Shown piece after piece: positions 26,844-36,349 of a stretch of 64,000 nt of DNA; the first letter of the stretch is position 1, and the number at the start of each line of letters is the position of its first letter. The notes beneath the pieces were generated by a model. The model saw nothing but the letters and a program-made list of their open reading frames with translations, was not told the DNA's origin and searched no databases. Source of the DNA: Bacillota bacterium (lineage in GTDB: Bacteria; Bacillota; UBA4882; UBA8346); the NCBI GenBank assembly GCA_023435565.1, contig JAEYRN010000044.1, positions 62,001 through 126,000 on the forward strand, given 5' to 3'. Position numbers and translations under genes: made by a program.

Positions 26844-29590
26844 TGTGGTGGACTAATCCTTTTTGGTTGCTGGCATTAATATTTATAATTCCTATTATTA
26901 GATTGGGTAATATTCCGCTTTCACGCCATCATAGTTCAGGAGCAAAAACGGACAATTTACCCTCTGATCAGGGGCGTAATTTGACTCGCCTTACCATGCT
27001 AAGAGTTTTTACTGTTTTGGCAATTGTTCTCGCTTTAGCTGGGACAAAGGTATTACTACCTTCGAATCATCGCCAATTGGTTGTATTAATCGACACTTCT
27101 TCCAGTATCGAAGTTTCCCGGATCGAAGAAGCCCGTTCGGTAGCTTTACGTTTAATCGGCCAATTGAAAACAAAAGACCGAGTTGCTGTAGCTTCATTTG
27201 CCGGAGCGCCACAGTTAATTATCCCTTTTTCTACTCCCGAAAATGTGACTTCCGATTTGTTGGGGGCAGAACTGAGTGCTCCCAAATCTGAATCAACAAA
27301 CCTGCAAGCAGCTTTACTTCTGGGGAAAGAATTATTGATTGAGAACCAAGGGAATCGAAGTATTTTAATATTATCGGATGGTCGTCCTACTACCGGTGGA
27401 CCAATAAATATGGTATTGCAGAGTATGAAAGGAATTTCGGTTGATGTAATTCCAATTGGGAGAGCGAGTATTGGATTGTTTTCCCAAGGATTGGATTTGC
27501 CGGAAAACATTCATCCTGGGGAACCGATATTAGGTTATTGGAAAATTGAGACCGACCAGGCTCAAAAACTTTCAATGAAAGTAAAAATAAACGATCATAC
27601 AGTGATTAACAAGGCTATATCAGTTATGCCGGGACGAAATGCAATTCCATTAAGCCTACCGGGTCAAAAATCCGGGACTTACCGGGTGATGGTTGAAGTC
27701 AGCGGTGATAAGGGTGAACTACTTCCGGGAGCCAATACCGGAGCAGTTTTACAGGTAAAGGGAAAGGCCCGGATAATGGTTATTAGCGGCGGAGCGTTCC
27801 CATCACAGGTCGGCAAAGCCCTTCAAATTCAGGGAATGGATGTAGAATATGGCGGTATTGAAGATTTGCCGGAATCTGCCCTTGGTTTAACCGGATATGG
27901 GGCAATCATTCTTGATAACGTCCCCGCGCTTTACCTAACCGAAGATCAACAAACAACGATTCAAAGTTATGTTGCGGGCGGTGGCGGATTGCTAGTGATA
28001 GGTGGCGATTCTTCATTGGGCCGCGGCGAATATTATGCCACCGGTTTGGAAGATTTATTACCGGTCCAGACCGATACTAGGCAGCGGTTATTGTTTACAC
28101 GAGCTAATATTTTGTTTGTTATTGATCGTTCCGGCTCGATGTCCGAAATGGTAGGAGGAACATCAAAACAATTGGCTGCCATGCAAGGAGTTATGGGCGC
28201 AATCAAGGAATTAAACCCTGTCGATGAAGTTGGAATTCTTGCTTTCGATACCAAACCTACTTGGGTTTTGCCTTTTACTCCAGTCAAACAAGAAAATGTA
28301 ATCCAAAGTTCTATTTCTAAAATCGGCCAAGGTGGAGGAACTGATATTTCCACCGCTCTGGAGGAAATTATCACCGGTTTTCGCGATCGGGGCCCGGTAA
28401 GGCGCCACACGGTGATCTTAACCGATGGCTTGACGGCCCTAAATTCTGATTACAAAAATTTAATCGACCGGTTAAAAACTGCCGGTATTTCGGTTACTAC
28501 GATCGGTATTGGTGACGAAATTAACGAAGAACTGCTGCGGAATTTTGCAAAATGGGGTGAGGGTAAGTTCTACCGGGCCGATTTGAACCAGATTCCTAAA
28601 GTAATAATTAAAGAAACGATCAGAATGACCCGGGACCTGATTCAAGAAGGTACTTTCCAACCAAAGGTTCGAACTCAGGCCCCGGTTTTAAATGGACTAA
28701 ATCAAGGTCTTCCTCGGATAAACGGCTATTTAATAACCAAACCTAAAAAGATGGCTACGGTTTATTTGGAAACGGATAAGAAAGACCCTCTATTGGCCTC
28801 ATGGCGTTATGGAAGCGGGCAGGTGGCCGTTTTTACCAGCGACTCCGGGAGCAGGTGGTTATCAGCTTGGTCTGGGACTTCATATTATAACCGTCTATGG
28901 AGTCAAATGATCCGGACGATTGAGCGTGGTTCTTCCGATACCGGCTTACTTGTACATACGAGAGTACAGTCCGGGAACGCCTTGATTGATGTGGAAGCTA
29001 TAGGACCGGATCGGCATCTTCGTACCGGTCTCCGATTAATTGGAAGTTCGGATGGTTCCGGAGAAACCTTTGTTCTAAATGAAACCGCTCCTGGACATTA
29101 CCAAGCTTCAATAACTTTGAAAGGAAACGGATTACAGACTTTTCAAATTTGGGAGCGTTTTGGAGGAGAGCTGGCAGTAGGCTGGGTTTGGAACCAGCTG
29201 GGCGAAGAGTTGCAAAATTTCGGGCCGGATCTGGCTTTCCTGGGTCAATTGGCTTCCGTTAGCGGTGGAAAGGTTTTTAGCAATGACTTAAAAGCTCTTC
29301 CCAAAGCCGGTTGGGCATGGAAACAGGTATCTATGCAAAATTATTTGGTAATACTTGCGCTACTTCTTTTAGTTGTTGAACTTGGTTATCGTAGTTCCTC
29401 TTTAGGACAAATGCGAATGGCCCAAGCTTTATTGGATACTTGGTGGGCGGCGCAAGCCCGCTTGGTGGATATGATGCGTGGTTATACTTTCAAAGATAGT
29501 TCCGTTGAACATTTAAATATTAACGAAGCGTATCGATATATAGCCGAGCAAACCCGGAGAAAAAAGGAGGCGATGAATAAAGATGAATAA
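26843..29590 (+). CDS. Large membrane protein with two vWA domains and a GATase1-like domain
   Basis: The 915-residue protein begins MWWTNPFWLLALIFI at ATG 26843, overlapping the previous stop (TAATG), with AAAGGAG upstream; the frame extends farther upstream but without a ribosome site. Two N-terminal helices are followed by a first vWA (LVVLIDTSSSIEV), then a GATase1-like domain (AIILDNVPALYL ... GGGLLVIGGDSS). A second vWA follows (ILFVIDRSGSMSEMVGG with MIDAS DxSxS). After a beta-rich region, a last helix lies near residue 840. Similar double-vWA proteins cap MoxR operons. Metal-dependent ligand binding is inferred. Confidence 0.85.
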   Translation: MWWTNPFWLLALIFIIPIIRLGNIPLSRHHSSGAKTDNLPSDQGRNLTRLTMLRVFTVLAIVLALAGTKVLLPSNHRQLVVLIDTSSSIEVSRIEEARSVALRLIGQLKTKDRVAVASFAGAPQLIIPFSTPENVTSDLLGAELSAPKSESTNLQAALLLGKELLIENQGNRSILILSDGRPTTGGPINMVLQSMKGISVDVIPIGRASIGLFSQGLDLPENIHPGEPILGYWKIETDQAQKLSMKVKINDHTVINKAISVMPGRNAIPLSLPGQKSGTYRVMVEVSGDKGELLPGANTGAVLQVKGKARIMVISGGAFPSQVGKALQIQGMDVEYGGIEDLPESALGLTGYGAIILDNVPALYLTEDQQTTIQSYVAGGGGLLVIGGDSSLGRGEYYATGLEDLLPVQTDTRQRLLFTRANILFVIDRSGSMSEMVGGTSKQLAAMQGVMGAIKELNPVDEVGILAFDTKPTWVLPFTPVKQENVIQSSISKIGQGGGTDISTALEEIITGFRDRGPVRRHTVILTDGLTALNSDYKNLIDRLKTAGISVTTIGIGDEINEELLRNFAKWGEGKFYRADLNQIPKVIIKETIRMTRDLIQEGTFQPKVRTQAPVLNGLNQGLPRINGYLITKPKKMATVYLETDKKDPLLASWRYGSGQVAVFTSDSGSRWLSAWSGTSYYNRLWSQMIRTIERGSSDTGLLVHTRVQSGNALIDVEAIGPDRHLRTGLRLIGSSDGSGETFVLNETAPGHYQASITLKGNGLQTFQIWERFGGELAVGWVWNQLGEELQNFGPDLAFLGQLASVSGGKVFSNDLKALPKAGWAWKQVSMQNYLVILALLLLVVELGYRSSSLGQMRMAQALLDTWWAAQARLVDMMRGYTFKDSSVEHLNINEAYRYIAEQTRRKKEAMNKDE

Positions 29591-32219
29591 ACCGTTGGTT
29601 TTCACCATTTTAATAGTCATTTTTATTAGTTGCTCCTTTCAGAGTTTTGCTGATTCAAAAATACCGAATATAGATAATGCTGAGTGGCTCGTCTTGGGGA
29701 CTTTCCCGTATTCAACAACATCCAACTCCTGGGGCGCGGAGTATGAGAAGGATTATTTGACGGAACTTGGCGGTGAGCCAAGAGCCAAACCGGTTCATTC
29801 TCAAAAGACTGCCGGTAAGAAATGGCTTAAAGTAGAGGTAATCAATGGGCAAATTGATTTGGGGAGCATTTATGGGGAACAAATCAACTGTGCGATTTAT
29901 GCCTATTTGCAATTTAATTCATCAAAGTCCCATACCGTAGCTCTTAAATTAGGTTCGGATGATGGCATTAAGGTATGGTTTAACGGTAGGCATCTATATA
30001 CTAATAATATTAGGCGGGCTTTAAATCCAAATGATGATCTGGTCCGAATCCAGGTAAAACAGGGGACCAACCGCTTACTATTAAAAATAATTCAACTATC
30101 GGGCCCTTGGGGATTTGCGGCTCGATTACGCCCTTTAGGTAAAGAGACTTTTGAAGGGCAAAAGACTAATATTAATGGTTACCGGATTTGTTTAAACCAG
30201 TATTTGATAAAACCAGGTCCTTTAAACCTTTTAGTTACGACTATTCCGGCTATGGCTGTCAAAGAAAAGCTTCAATTAACCTTTAGCAACCATAAAGGGG
30301 AATTACTTAAAAAAATGGATGCCTGGACCGGAGAACCGATAGAGATGTATTTGCCATCCACCTTCAGGGGGATCGGTCGAATATCGGTAAATGGGACCGG
30401 CCGCAGGGTAGGCGTAAAAGCTGAAACTACTGTATTGGTTGGGGATCCTAAGCGGATAATTGATGAAAACATCGCATTAGCTCGAAGGATAGTAACAAAA
30501 ACCCCTTACCGCGATCAGGGTGAGGATACGGCAGCTACGCTTACTTTCCTCGCGGACCAATTAGAGGGTAAAGTACATCCTTCTTTATGCGATCCACAGC
30601 GAAATCTGCGGGCGATTCGAATAATCAGCGAACTGAGCCAGTTGAACTCAAATAAGCCCAGGGCAATAGGTTCCAGGAGTGGAATAAGACAATGGGCCTA
30701 TCGTTCGGTAATCGATGGCTCTTGTCAACCCTATACGGTTTATTTACCGGAGGGCTATACGGATAAACGAAAATATTCTTTGCTGGTTAATTTGCACGGT
30801 TATTCGGCAACTGATTATAACGGTGTGGATGATTTGGTCAAACACTACCGTCCCGATGATTTTATTATTGTGGCGCCTTTCGGCCGGGCCGATCTGGCTT
30901 ATGCTTCCATTGGTGAACAGGATGTGTTGGATGTTATTGATATGATGCAACGGACATATTCGGTTAATCCGGATCGAATTTATCTGATGGGATCTTCAAT
31001 GGGCGGGTGCGGCGCTTGGCGGCTTGGACAGTTTTACGGCGATCGTTTCGCGGTGGTGGCGCCATTTTGCGGTTGGACCAATACCAAGTATTTTTCGAAT
31101 TTAAGTAATTTACCGGTATTTATCGTGCATGGCGCGAATGATTCCTCTGTGTCCGTAAGTAACAGTCAAACGGCGGCAGCCGGTTTAAGGAATTTGGGTT
31201 ATCAGGTACGTTACGATGAATTGCCCGGGGTGGGGCATAATGCGTTAGCTAGTTGGATTGCTAAAAATGGAGCGTTAAAATTATTCGAGTATCTAAGAAG
31301 CTTTCGACGAAATCCTTGGCCGGAGAAATTAACTCTCACGATACCATATCTCCGTTTTGGCCGTCATTATTGGGTTCGGATGGAAGATAAAGAAGTATGG
31401 CATGAACCTAGCCAATTAACCGCTAGAGTAGTAAACTCGCGGCATCTGGCAATCGAAACCTTTAATGTAACTGCTTTTTCTTTGAACTTAGGCCATCCGA
31501 AACTTGCCCGAACCGGCCGAATCGTAATTAATATTAATGGTTACAATGCAACGGCGAATGCCGGTGGGGAGGATGTTTTATTCACTTTTTCCGAAAATCG
31601 GGGCCGTTTTATTAATACGAAACGACCGTCAACAGTAATAGCGCGGCATGAGGGCGGCGGCTTGGCCGATTTATTCACTGGACCTTTATATATTGTTTAT
31701 GGAACAAAGGGTAGAGCTAAAACTTTAAAAAAAGCAGCTGAAATAGTTGCCGATTGGACCGTCATAGAGGCCTTACATTCAGGGACCAAAGTGGGCCGTT
31801 TTAGGGTAATTGCCGATCGGGACGTGACGGAAGCTATACTTAAAAGCTCAAATTTGCTTTGCATCGGAACTACTACTGAAAATATTCTTACATCCAATTT
31901 ATCGAAGAAACTGCCGGTGCATTTTGCCAAGGACAAAGTGGAAGTATTGGGTAAAAAATTTACAAAATCCGGGTTTACTTTGGTTCACCTAAATCCTGAG
32001 GCTCCAAATCGCCTGGTGGGAATTATTTCGATGCCATTTAAAGATAAAGATTTATTGAAATTTTTTAACTGGTTTAATTACAGCCTGCGTTCTTATGCGC
32101 CGGATGAGGGTGTTGGCTCCTTTACCACACCTGATGTATCCGTCTTTAGCGGAGTCAACCGGAATGTCTGGAACGGTTCATTTGATTTGTTCTGGAAGGG
32201 AATAAGGGAAATAAAGTAG
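29583..32219 (+). CDS. Secreted esterase/prolyl-oligopeptidase-like hydrolase
   Basis: The 878-residue protein has a signal peptide (VFTILIVIFISCSFQSFA). Residues ~30-200 form a beta-sandwich reminiscent of PA14-like domains (KLGSDDGIKVWFNG). An alpha/beta hydrolase domain covers about 370-560, with the nucleophile elbow GSSMGGCGAW (Ser near 471), an acid in HGANDSSV (near 519) and a histidine in GVGHN (near 551). The last ~300 residues are unassigned. It is probably the exported effector of the operon, overlapping the preceding gene by 8 bp. Substrate is unknown; feruloyl-esterase/PHB-depolymerase-like or peptidase activity are both possible. Confidence 0.8.
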   Translation: MNKPLVFTILIVIFISCSFQSFADSKIPNIDNAEWLVLGTFPYSTTSNSWGAEYEKDYLTELGGEPRAKPVHSQKTAGKKWLKVEVINGQIDLGSIYGEQINCAIYAYLQFNSSKSHTVALKLGSDDGIKVWFNGRHLYTNNIRRALNPNDDLVRIQVKQGTNRLLLKIIQLSGPWGFAARLRPLGKETFEGQKTNINGYRICLNQYLIKPGPLNLLVTTIPAMAVKEKLQLTFSNHKGELLKKMDAWTGEPIEMYLPSTFRGIGRISVNGTGRRVGVKAETTVLVGDPKRIIDENIALARRIVTKTPYRDQGEDTAATLTFLADQLEGKVHPSLCDPQRNLRAIRIISELSQLNSNKPRAIGSRSGIRQWAYRSVIDGSCQPYTVYLPEGYTDKRKYSLLVNLHGYSATDYNGVDDLVKHYRPDDFIIVAPFGRADLAYASIGEQDVLDVIDMMQRTYSVNPDRIYLMGSSMGGCGAWRLGQFYGDRFAVVAPFCGWTNTKYFSNLSNLPVFIVHGANDSSVSVSNSQTAAAGLRNLGYQVRYDELPGVGHNALASWIAKNGALKLFEYLRSFRRNPWPEKLTLTIPYLRFGRHYWVRMEDKEVWHEPSQLTARVVNSRHLAIETFNVTAFSLNLGHPKLARTGRIVININGYNATANAGGEDVLFTFSENRGRFINTKRPSTVIARHEGGGLADLFTGPLYIVYGTKGRAKTLKKAAEIVADWTVIEALHSGTKVGRFRVIADRDVTEAILKSSNLLCIGTTTENILTSNLSKKLPVHFAKDKVEVLGKKFTKSGFTLVHLNPEAPNRLVGIISMPFKDKDLLKFFNWFNYSLRSYAPDEGVGSFTTPDVSVFSGVNRNVWNGSFDLFWKGIREIK

Positions 32220-32234
32220 ACATTGTAATAACGG

Positions 32235-33020
32235 TTATTTAACAAGTTTCATTGTTAGTTCTTCGGTAATTCGGGCTGGAGTAAATGGAATTAAGTGCAC
32301 CAGCAACTTATTGATAATGCCTGGGACAATTGTTTTTTTATTTTTCGAAAGACCGCGATAAGCGATTTTAGCTACCGTTTTAGCTTCCATAACCATCTTT
32401 TTGAAAAGGATGGTTTCTTCCATATTTGTTTTTTTAGGGAATTCTGTCTTAGTGGCTCCCGGACATAAAGTAGTTACAGTTACTCCGGTTCCGGCCAATT
32501 CAAACCGGATGGCATTGGAAAAGTTTAAGACATAGGCTTTTGAGGCGCAATATACCGCTTGTAAGGGGCAGGGAGTAAAAGAGCAGATGGAACCAAGATT
32601 TAAAATCTTTCCAAAACCTTTTTCAATCATTCCCGGTATTATTAATTTGGTGAGTTGAGTTAGGGCTATGATATTTACCTGTAATATTTGGAGTTCTTGC
32701 TCTAAGTCGGTGTCGCTAAATCTTCCTCTAATCCCAAAACCGGAATTATTAACGAGAATATCAACTTGAAGGCCTCTCTTTTGGAGTTCGTCAAAGACTT
32801 CCATAACAGCATTAGGTTGGGAAAGATCTTTAGCAATTGTATGAATTAGAGTATCATAGTTATTGAGTAGTTCCGCTTGCTGTTTTTGGAGTTTTTCAGC
32901 GTTACGGGAAACCATTATTAAGCGATCTCCATTTTTGGCAAAGAGTTTGCTTAACTCATAGCCAATGCCGCTTGTAGTACCGGTGATTAATACTGTTTTT
33001 GGGAATTTTTGATTTTTCAT
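32235..33020 (-). CDS. Short-chain dehydrogenase/reductase, DltE-like
   Basis: The 261-residue SDR has TGTTSGIG at residues 14-21, NNSGFGIRG, and the active-site set S (LGSICSF), Y and K (YCASKAYV). The pattern fits short-chain oxidoreductases of the DltE/YqjQ group. The gene converges on the esterase gene 15 bp away and diverges from the aldo/keto reductase at 33321. GGAGG lies about 5 bases before the ATG. The substrate is unknown. Confidence 0.85.
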   Translation of the reverse strand: MKNQKFPKTVLITGTTSGIGYELSKLFAKNGDRLIMVSRNAEKLQKQQAELLNNYDTLIHTIAKDLSQPNAVMEVFDELQKRGLQVDILVNNSGFGIRGRFSDTDLEQELQILQVNIIALTQLTKLIIPGMIEKGFGKILNLGSICSFTPCPLQAVYCASKAYVLNFSNAIRFELAGTGVTVTTLCPGATKTEFPKKTNMEETILFKKMVMEAKTVAKIAYRGLSKNKKTIVPGIINKLLVHLIPFTPARITEELTMKLVK

Positions 33021-33320
33021 AATGGACCTCCATCAATTAATTGATCCGAGGTTAGTTATAATCTAATAATAATTGACTCGCGGTCATCTGTCGATGAAAT
33101 TTTTCAACTTTATTCCGAATATTTGGAATCATTGCGGTTGATAAGGGGATTGTGTATAATGAATAAATAGGAGCAAAAGTATTGTTATGTTAAGCGTTAC
33201 ACAAGTGATTGTCCGTCAAGGTAGGTCCAAATCTAACTGTTCGTTATTTGAGGATTACAAATCCTTCTGTTTCCTGTCTTCTATATTCTAAATTTCTACC
33301 TCATGAAAGGGGAATTATAA
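33021..33320. promoter_or_regulatory. Divergent intergenic region with a possible promoter
   Basis: No convincing gene. A sigma-A-like promoter on the plus strand is possible at 33132-33160: TTGCGG, 17 bases, TATAAT. It would serve the reductase gene 160 bp downstream. A 34-codon frame at 33187 lacks a properly placed ribosome site. Confidence 0.35.
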
Positions 33321-34310
33321 ATGGATTATCTTCCTGATCAAGAACGGTATTCCGGTATGCAATACAATCGCTGCGGTAAAAGCGGTTTAAAGCTTTCGGC
33401 TATTTCTTTGGGATTGTGGCATAATTTTGGGGGCGTTACGGTTTTTGAAAACAGCCGGGAAATGATGCGGCGGGCTTTTAACTTAGGGATTACCCATTTT
33501 GATTTAGCTAATAATTATGGACCGCCGCCCGGATCGGCCGAAGAAAACTTCGGTAAGATCTTCAAACAAGATTTTCAAGAGTATCGGGATGAAATGATCA
33601 TTGCTACCAAAGCCGGTTACGACATGTGGCCGGGCCCATATGGAAACTGGGGTTCTAAAAAGTATCTCGCTGCCAGCCTGGATCAAAGTTTAAAACGGAT
33701 GGGCCTTGATTATGTAGATATTTTTTATCACCACCGGCCGGACCCGGAAACCCCGTTGGAGGAGACAATGGGGGCCCTTGACTTAATTGTGCGTCAGGGA
33801 AAAGCTCTCTATGTAGGTATCTCAAATTATAAGGCGGAGGAGGCCAAGAAAGCGATTGAAATCTTAAAACGTTTGGGAACTCCCTGCCTGATTCATCAAG
33901 CTTCATATTCGATTTTTAACCGTTGGGTCGAGGCTGAATTATTAACAGTATTACAAGAAGAGGGTGTCGGATGTATCGCCTTTTCGCCCCTTGCCAAAGG
34001 TTTGCTTACCGAAAGGTATTTAAAGGGGATTCCCGCCGACTCGCGGGCTGCCAGTTCCAGTATTTTTTTAAACCCGGACGATATTTCCGAGGAAAAAATG
34101 CTTAAAGTAAGAAACTTAAATGAAATTGCCGCATCCAGAGGGCAGAGCCTGGCCCAAATGGCCTTGGTCTGGGTTTTACGAGATGGGAAAGTGACCTCAG
34201 TGTTAATCGGCGCTAGTAAACCAAGCCAGATTGATGATTGCGCCAATGCAATTAAAAAGCTTGAATTTGCCAATGAAGAACTGGAGCAGATCGAAAAAAT
34301 ATTAAAATAA
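33321..34310 (+). CDS. Aldo/keto reductase, YghZ/Gpr type
   Basis: The 329-residue protein has the tetrad in FDLANNYGPPPG (D, Y), IATKAGYDMWPGPYG (K) and FYHHRPDPETP (H). These match YghZ-type (L-glyceraldehyde-3-phosphate reductase) and beta-subunit-like aldo/keto reductases. NADPH-dependent detoxification of short aldehydes such as methylglyoxal is the known family role. GAAAGGGG lies 10 bases before the ATG. The sigma factor gene starts 34 bp downstream, but its relation to this gene is unclear. Confidence 0.9.
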   Translation: MDYLPDQERYSGMQYNRCGKSGLKLSAISLGLWHNFGGVTVFENSREMMRRAFNLGITHFDLANNYGPPPGSAEENFGKIFKQDFQEYRDEMIIATKAGYDMWPGPYGNWGSKKYLAASLDQSLKRMGLDYVDIFYHHRPDPETPLEETMGALDLIVRQGKALYVGISNYKAEEAKKAIEILKRLGTPCLIHQASYSIFNRWVEAELLTVLQEEGVGCIAFSPLAKGLLTERYLKGIPADSRAASSSIFLNPDDISEEKMLKVRNLNEIAASRGQSLAQMALVWVLRDGKVTSVLIGASKPSQIDDCANAIKKLEFANEELEQIEKILK

Positions 34311-34344
34311 TTTTAATGGAACTTTTGATGAATTGGAATGTCAA

Positions 34345-34956
34345 ATGACTAAAATGGCCAAAGTTTTAAAGAATCAACCGGACGAGGATTATCAATTAAT
34401 TAATGCTTTTTTAGGGGCTGATCTTCAAGCCTTTGATTCATTATTGCTAAAATATAAGAACCCAATTTATCATCTTTGTTTTCAAATGATAGGTAATGCT
34501 CAAGACGCAGAAGATTGCGCCCAAGAAACTTTCATCAAAGCCTATCGTAATTTAATAAAATTCAAATTTGAATCCGCTTTTGCTACTTGGCTTTATCGGA
34601 TTGCTGTGAATACCTGTAAAAATAAGCTGGCTTCAGCCGAATACCGTGCCGGAAAAAGATTCGTTCGGATAGATAAACCTTTTAATTCGGAAGAGGGGGT
34701 CTGTAGGGTCGAGATACCGGACCAGATTTCTCCGGATGTAACTTTTGAGAGAAAAGAGATATTGCTGTCAATCATCAAAGCAGTTGGAACACTTCCTTAC
34801 GACCAGAAGGTTTTGATTGTATTACGTGATTTTGAGGGAAGATCCTATGAAGAAATCGCTAAAATTACCGGCAAAAAAATGGGAACCATAAAGTCTAAAT
34901 TGGCTAGAGCGCGGGAAGCTTTAAGGTTGAAATTGAAAGGGGTAATCCAGGGATGA
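34345..34956 (+). CDS. ECF-type RNA polymerase sigma factor
   Basis: The ~203-residue protein has sigma-70 region 2 (YKNPIYHLCFQMIGNAQDAEDCAQETFIKAY, followed by FATWLYRIAVNTCKN) and region 4 (LPYDQKVLIVLRDFEGRSYEEIAKI ... GTIKSKLARAREAL). It resembles the RpoE/SigW group. Start is uncertain: ATG 34345 has a GGA seven bases upstream, and a TTG at 34333 is possible. It overlaps the anti-sigma gene by ATGA, so the two are probably a regulatory pair. Confidence 0.92.
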   Translation: MTKMAKVLKNQPDEDYQLINAFLGADLQAFDSLLLKYKNPIYHLCFQMIGNAQDAEDCAQETFIKAYRNLIKFKFESAFATWLYRIAVNTCKNKLASAEYRAGKRFVRIDKPFNSEEGVCRVEIPDQISPDVTFERKEILLSIIKAVGTLPYDQKVLIVLRDFEGRSYEEIAKITGKKMGTIKSKLARAREALRLKLKGVIQG

Positions 34957-35840
34957 ACTGTCGTAAAATTTGTCTATATCTTGCGGATTATCTTAATTCT
35001 GATTTAGATCAGGCTACTTCCGCGCAGGTTCGTGAACATTTGAAAAAATGCGCCGTTTGCCAAGAACAAGTAAAGTTTTTGGGCGATTACCAAAAAAGCA
35101 TTAGTAGTATGGTCAAACAGGAAGCTCCATCCGACTTTGTGGTAAAGTTTCATCAAAATTTGAGAGATTCGAAGAATCTTCAAAAACCGTCTTCAAAACC
35201 ATGGTTCATTTATTTGCTTGAGAGGCCTGCTCTGGCTGGTTTGGTTACTATAGCGTTAATATGGATTGTCTTTAATCCATTTAAATTTATTAATAAGCTT
35301 GAACGGTTGGATGAAAAACCACTGGTTTCGGATTCCGCCCCTAAATTAAATAAGGAACAGAAAAAAGAGGTTTGTGAACGAGCATTACCTGATGAAACTT
35401 TGAAAGATAACTTTCAATCAAAGGAAGCCAGGGCGCCGGTTGGGGCTGAAATTGAAGGAGCAAATAAAGCCGAATTTAATTTATCGGTCTCAATTGCAAA
35501 ACGGATCCCCGCTCCGGTTATGGATCTCAGTGAGAATTCATTTGCTGAGAAAAGCACCAGCGTAATGAGAACGAAAATAAGCGAATCGGAATTGGATAAG
35601 CCCGATTTATTATCAATAGCCAAAAATACGGTTGAGTCTGTTAACGGTGAAATAATATTTCAAGAAGAAAAGTCAGATCAAAATCAACTGACTGTTATTG
35701 TAAGCCTACCGGCCTCAAAGTACCGGGATTTCTTAAAGAGGCTGGAGGAGATAGGAACAGTAGAGGGAGGGGTTGAGGATTTTTCGCAAAAGAGTTTTGA
35801 TTCGATTATTCGAATTAAGTTACGTTTTATCGGGGAATGA
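34953..35840 (+). CDS. Anti-sigma factor with zinc-finger and membrane helix
   Basis: The 295-residue protein has an N-terminal zf-HC2 anti-sigma motif (C3, then REHLKKCAVCQ: HxxxCxxC), which binds the sigma factor. A single membrane helix lies at about residues 90-107 (LAGLVTIALIWIVF). The extracytoplasmic part is polar and ends in a segment like DUF4349 (VSLPASKYRDFLKRLEEIGTVE). It overlaps the sigma gene by 4 bp. It probably releases the sigma factor on an envelope signal. Confidence 0.87.
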   Translation: MNCRKICLYLADYLNSDLDQATSAQVREHLKKCAVCQEQVKFLGDYQKSISSMVKQEAPSDFVVKFHQNLRDSKNLQKPSSKPWFIYLLERPALAGLVTIALIWIVFNPFKFINKLERLDEKPLVSDSAPKLNKEQKKEVCERALPDETLKDNFQSKEARAPVGAEIEGANKAEFNLSVSIAKRIPAPVMDLSENSFAEKSTSVMRTKISESELDKPDLLSIAKNTVESVNGEIIFQEEKSDQNQLTVIVSLPASKYRDFLKRLEEIGTVEGGVEDFSQKSFDSIIRIKLRFIGE

Positions 35841-35911
35841 ATCTGGCTAAAGCATTATTTCCACCACGAAGAGCACGAAGACAGGGGAAGAAAAAACTTA
35901 AACTTAAATGG

Positions 35912-36292
35912 TTACCTTCGTTTCGCGATCATTTCAATCTCTACTTTAGCCCCCAAAGGTAATGCAGTGACGCCGATTGTAGTTCGGGCAGGGTAGGGAG
36001 GAGAAAATTTGGTCTCGTAAACGGAATTCATTCCATTAAATTCATTGATGTCAATCAGGAATACACTGACTTTGACAACATCGTCAAAGGATAAACCGGC
36101 GGCATTAAGAATATTTAAGCAGTTTTTAAAACATTGTTCCGTTTGGACCTTAATGTCGCCTTCAACTAATTTACCGGTTTCCGAATTGATCGGAATCTGT
36201 CCCGAAAGGAAAATAAACTCTCCGGAATCAATTCCGGGTGAATAGGGGCCGACCGAAGCAGATCCTATGGGGTTAATTGCTTTTCTTGGCAT
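35912..36292 (-). CDS. ridA: RidA-family reactive imine deaminase
   Basis: The 126-residue protein matches YjgF/YER057c/UK114 proteins: GPYSPGIDSGEFIFLSGQIP, then NILNAAGLSFDDVVKVSVFL and PARTTIGVTALPLGAKVEIEMIA with the conserved arginine. RidA hydrolyses reactive enamine/imine intermediates from PLP enzymes. It is convergent with the anti-sigma gene. A short CACGAAGA repeat lies at about 35865-35880, between them. Confidence 0.95.
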   Translation of the reverse strand: MPRKAINPIGSASVGPYSPGIDSGEFIFLSGQIPINSETGKLVEGDIKVQTEQCFKNCLNILNAAGLSFDDVVKVSVFLIDINEFNGMNSVYETKFSPPYPARTTIGVTALPLGAKVEIEMIAKRR

Positions 36293-36349
36293 GAAGAACT
36301 CCTATACGAATATTCATATCTTTCTCCGGTATTAATAGTCTTGATTTTC

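Noticed and set aside
33187..33291. 34-codon open frame in the gap before the aldo/keto reductase
   Set aside because: The AGGAG sequence is about 13 bases away, there is no recognisable motif, and the composition looks random.
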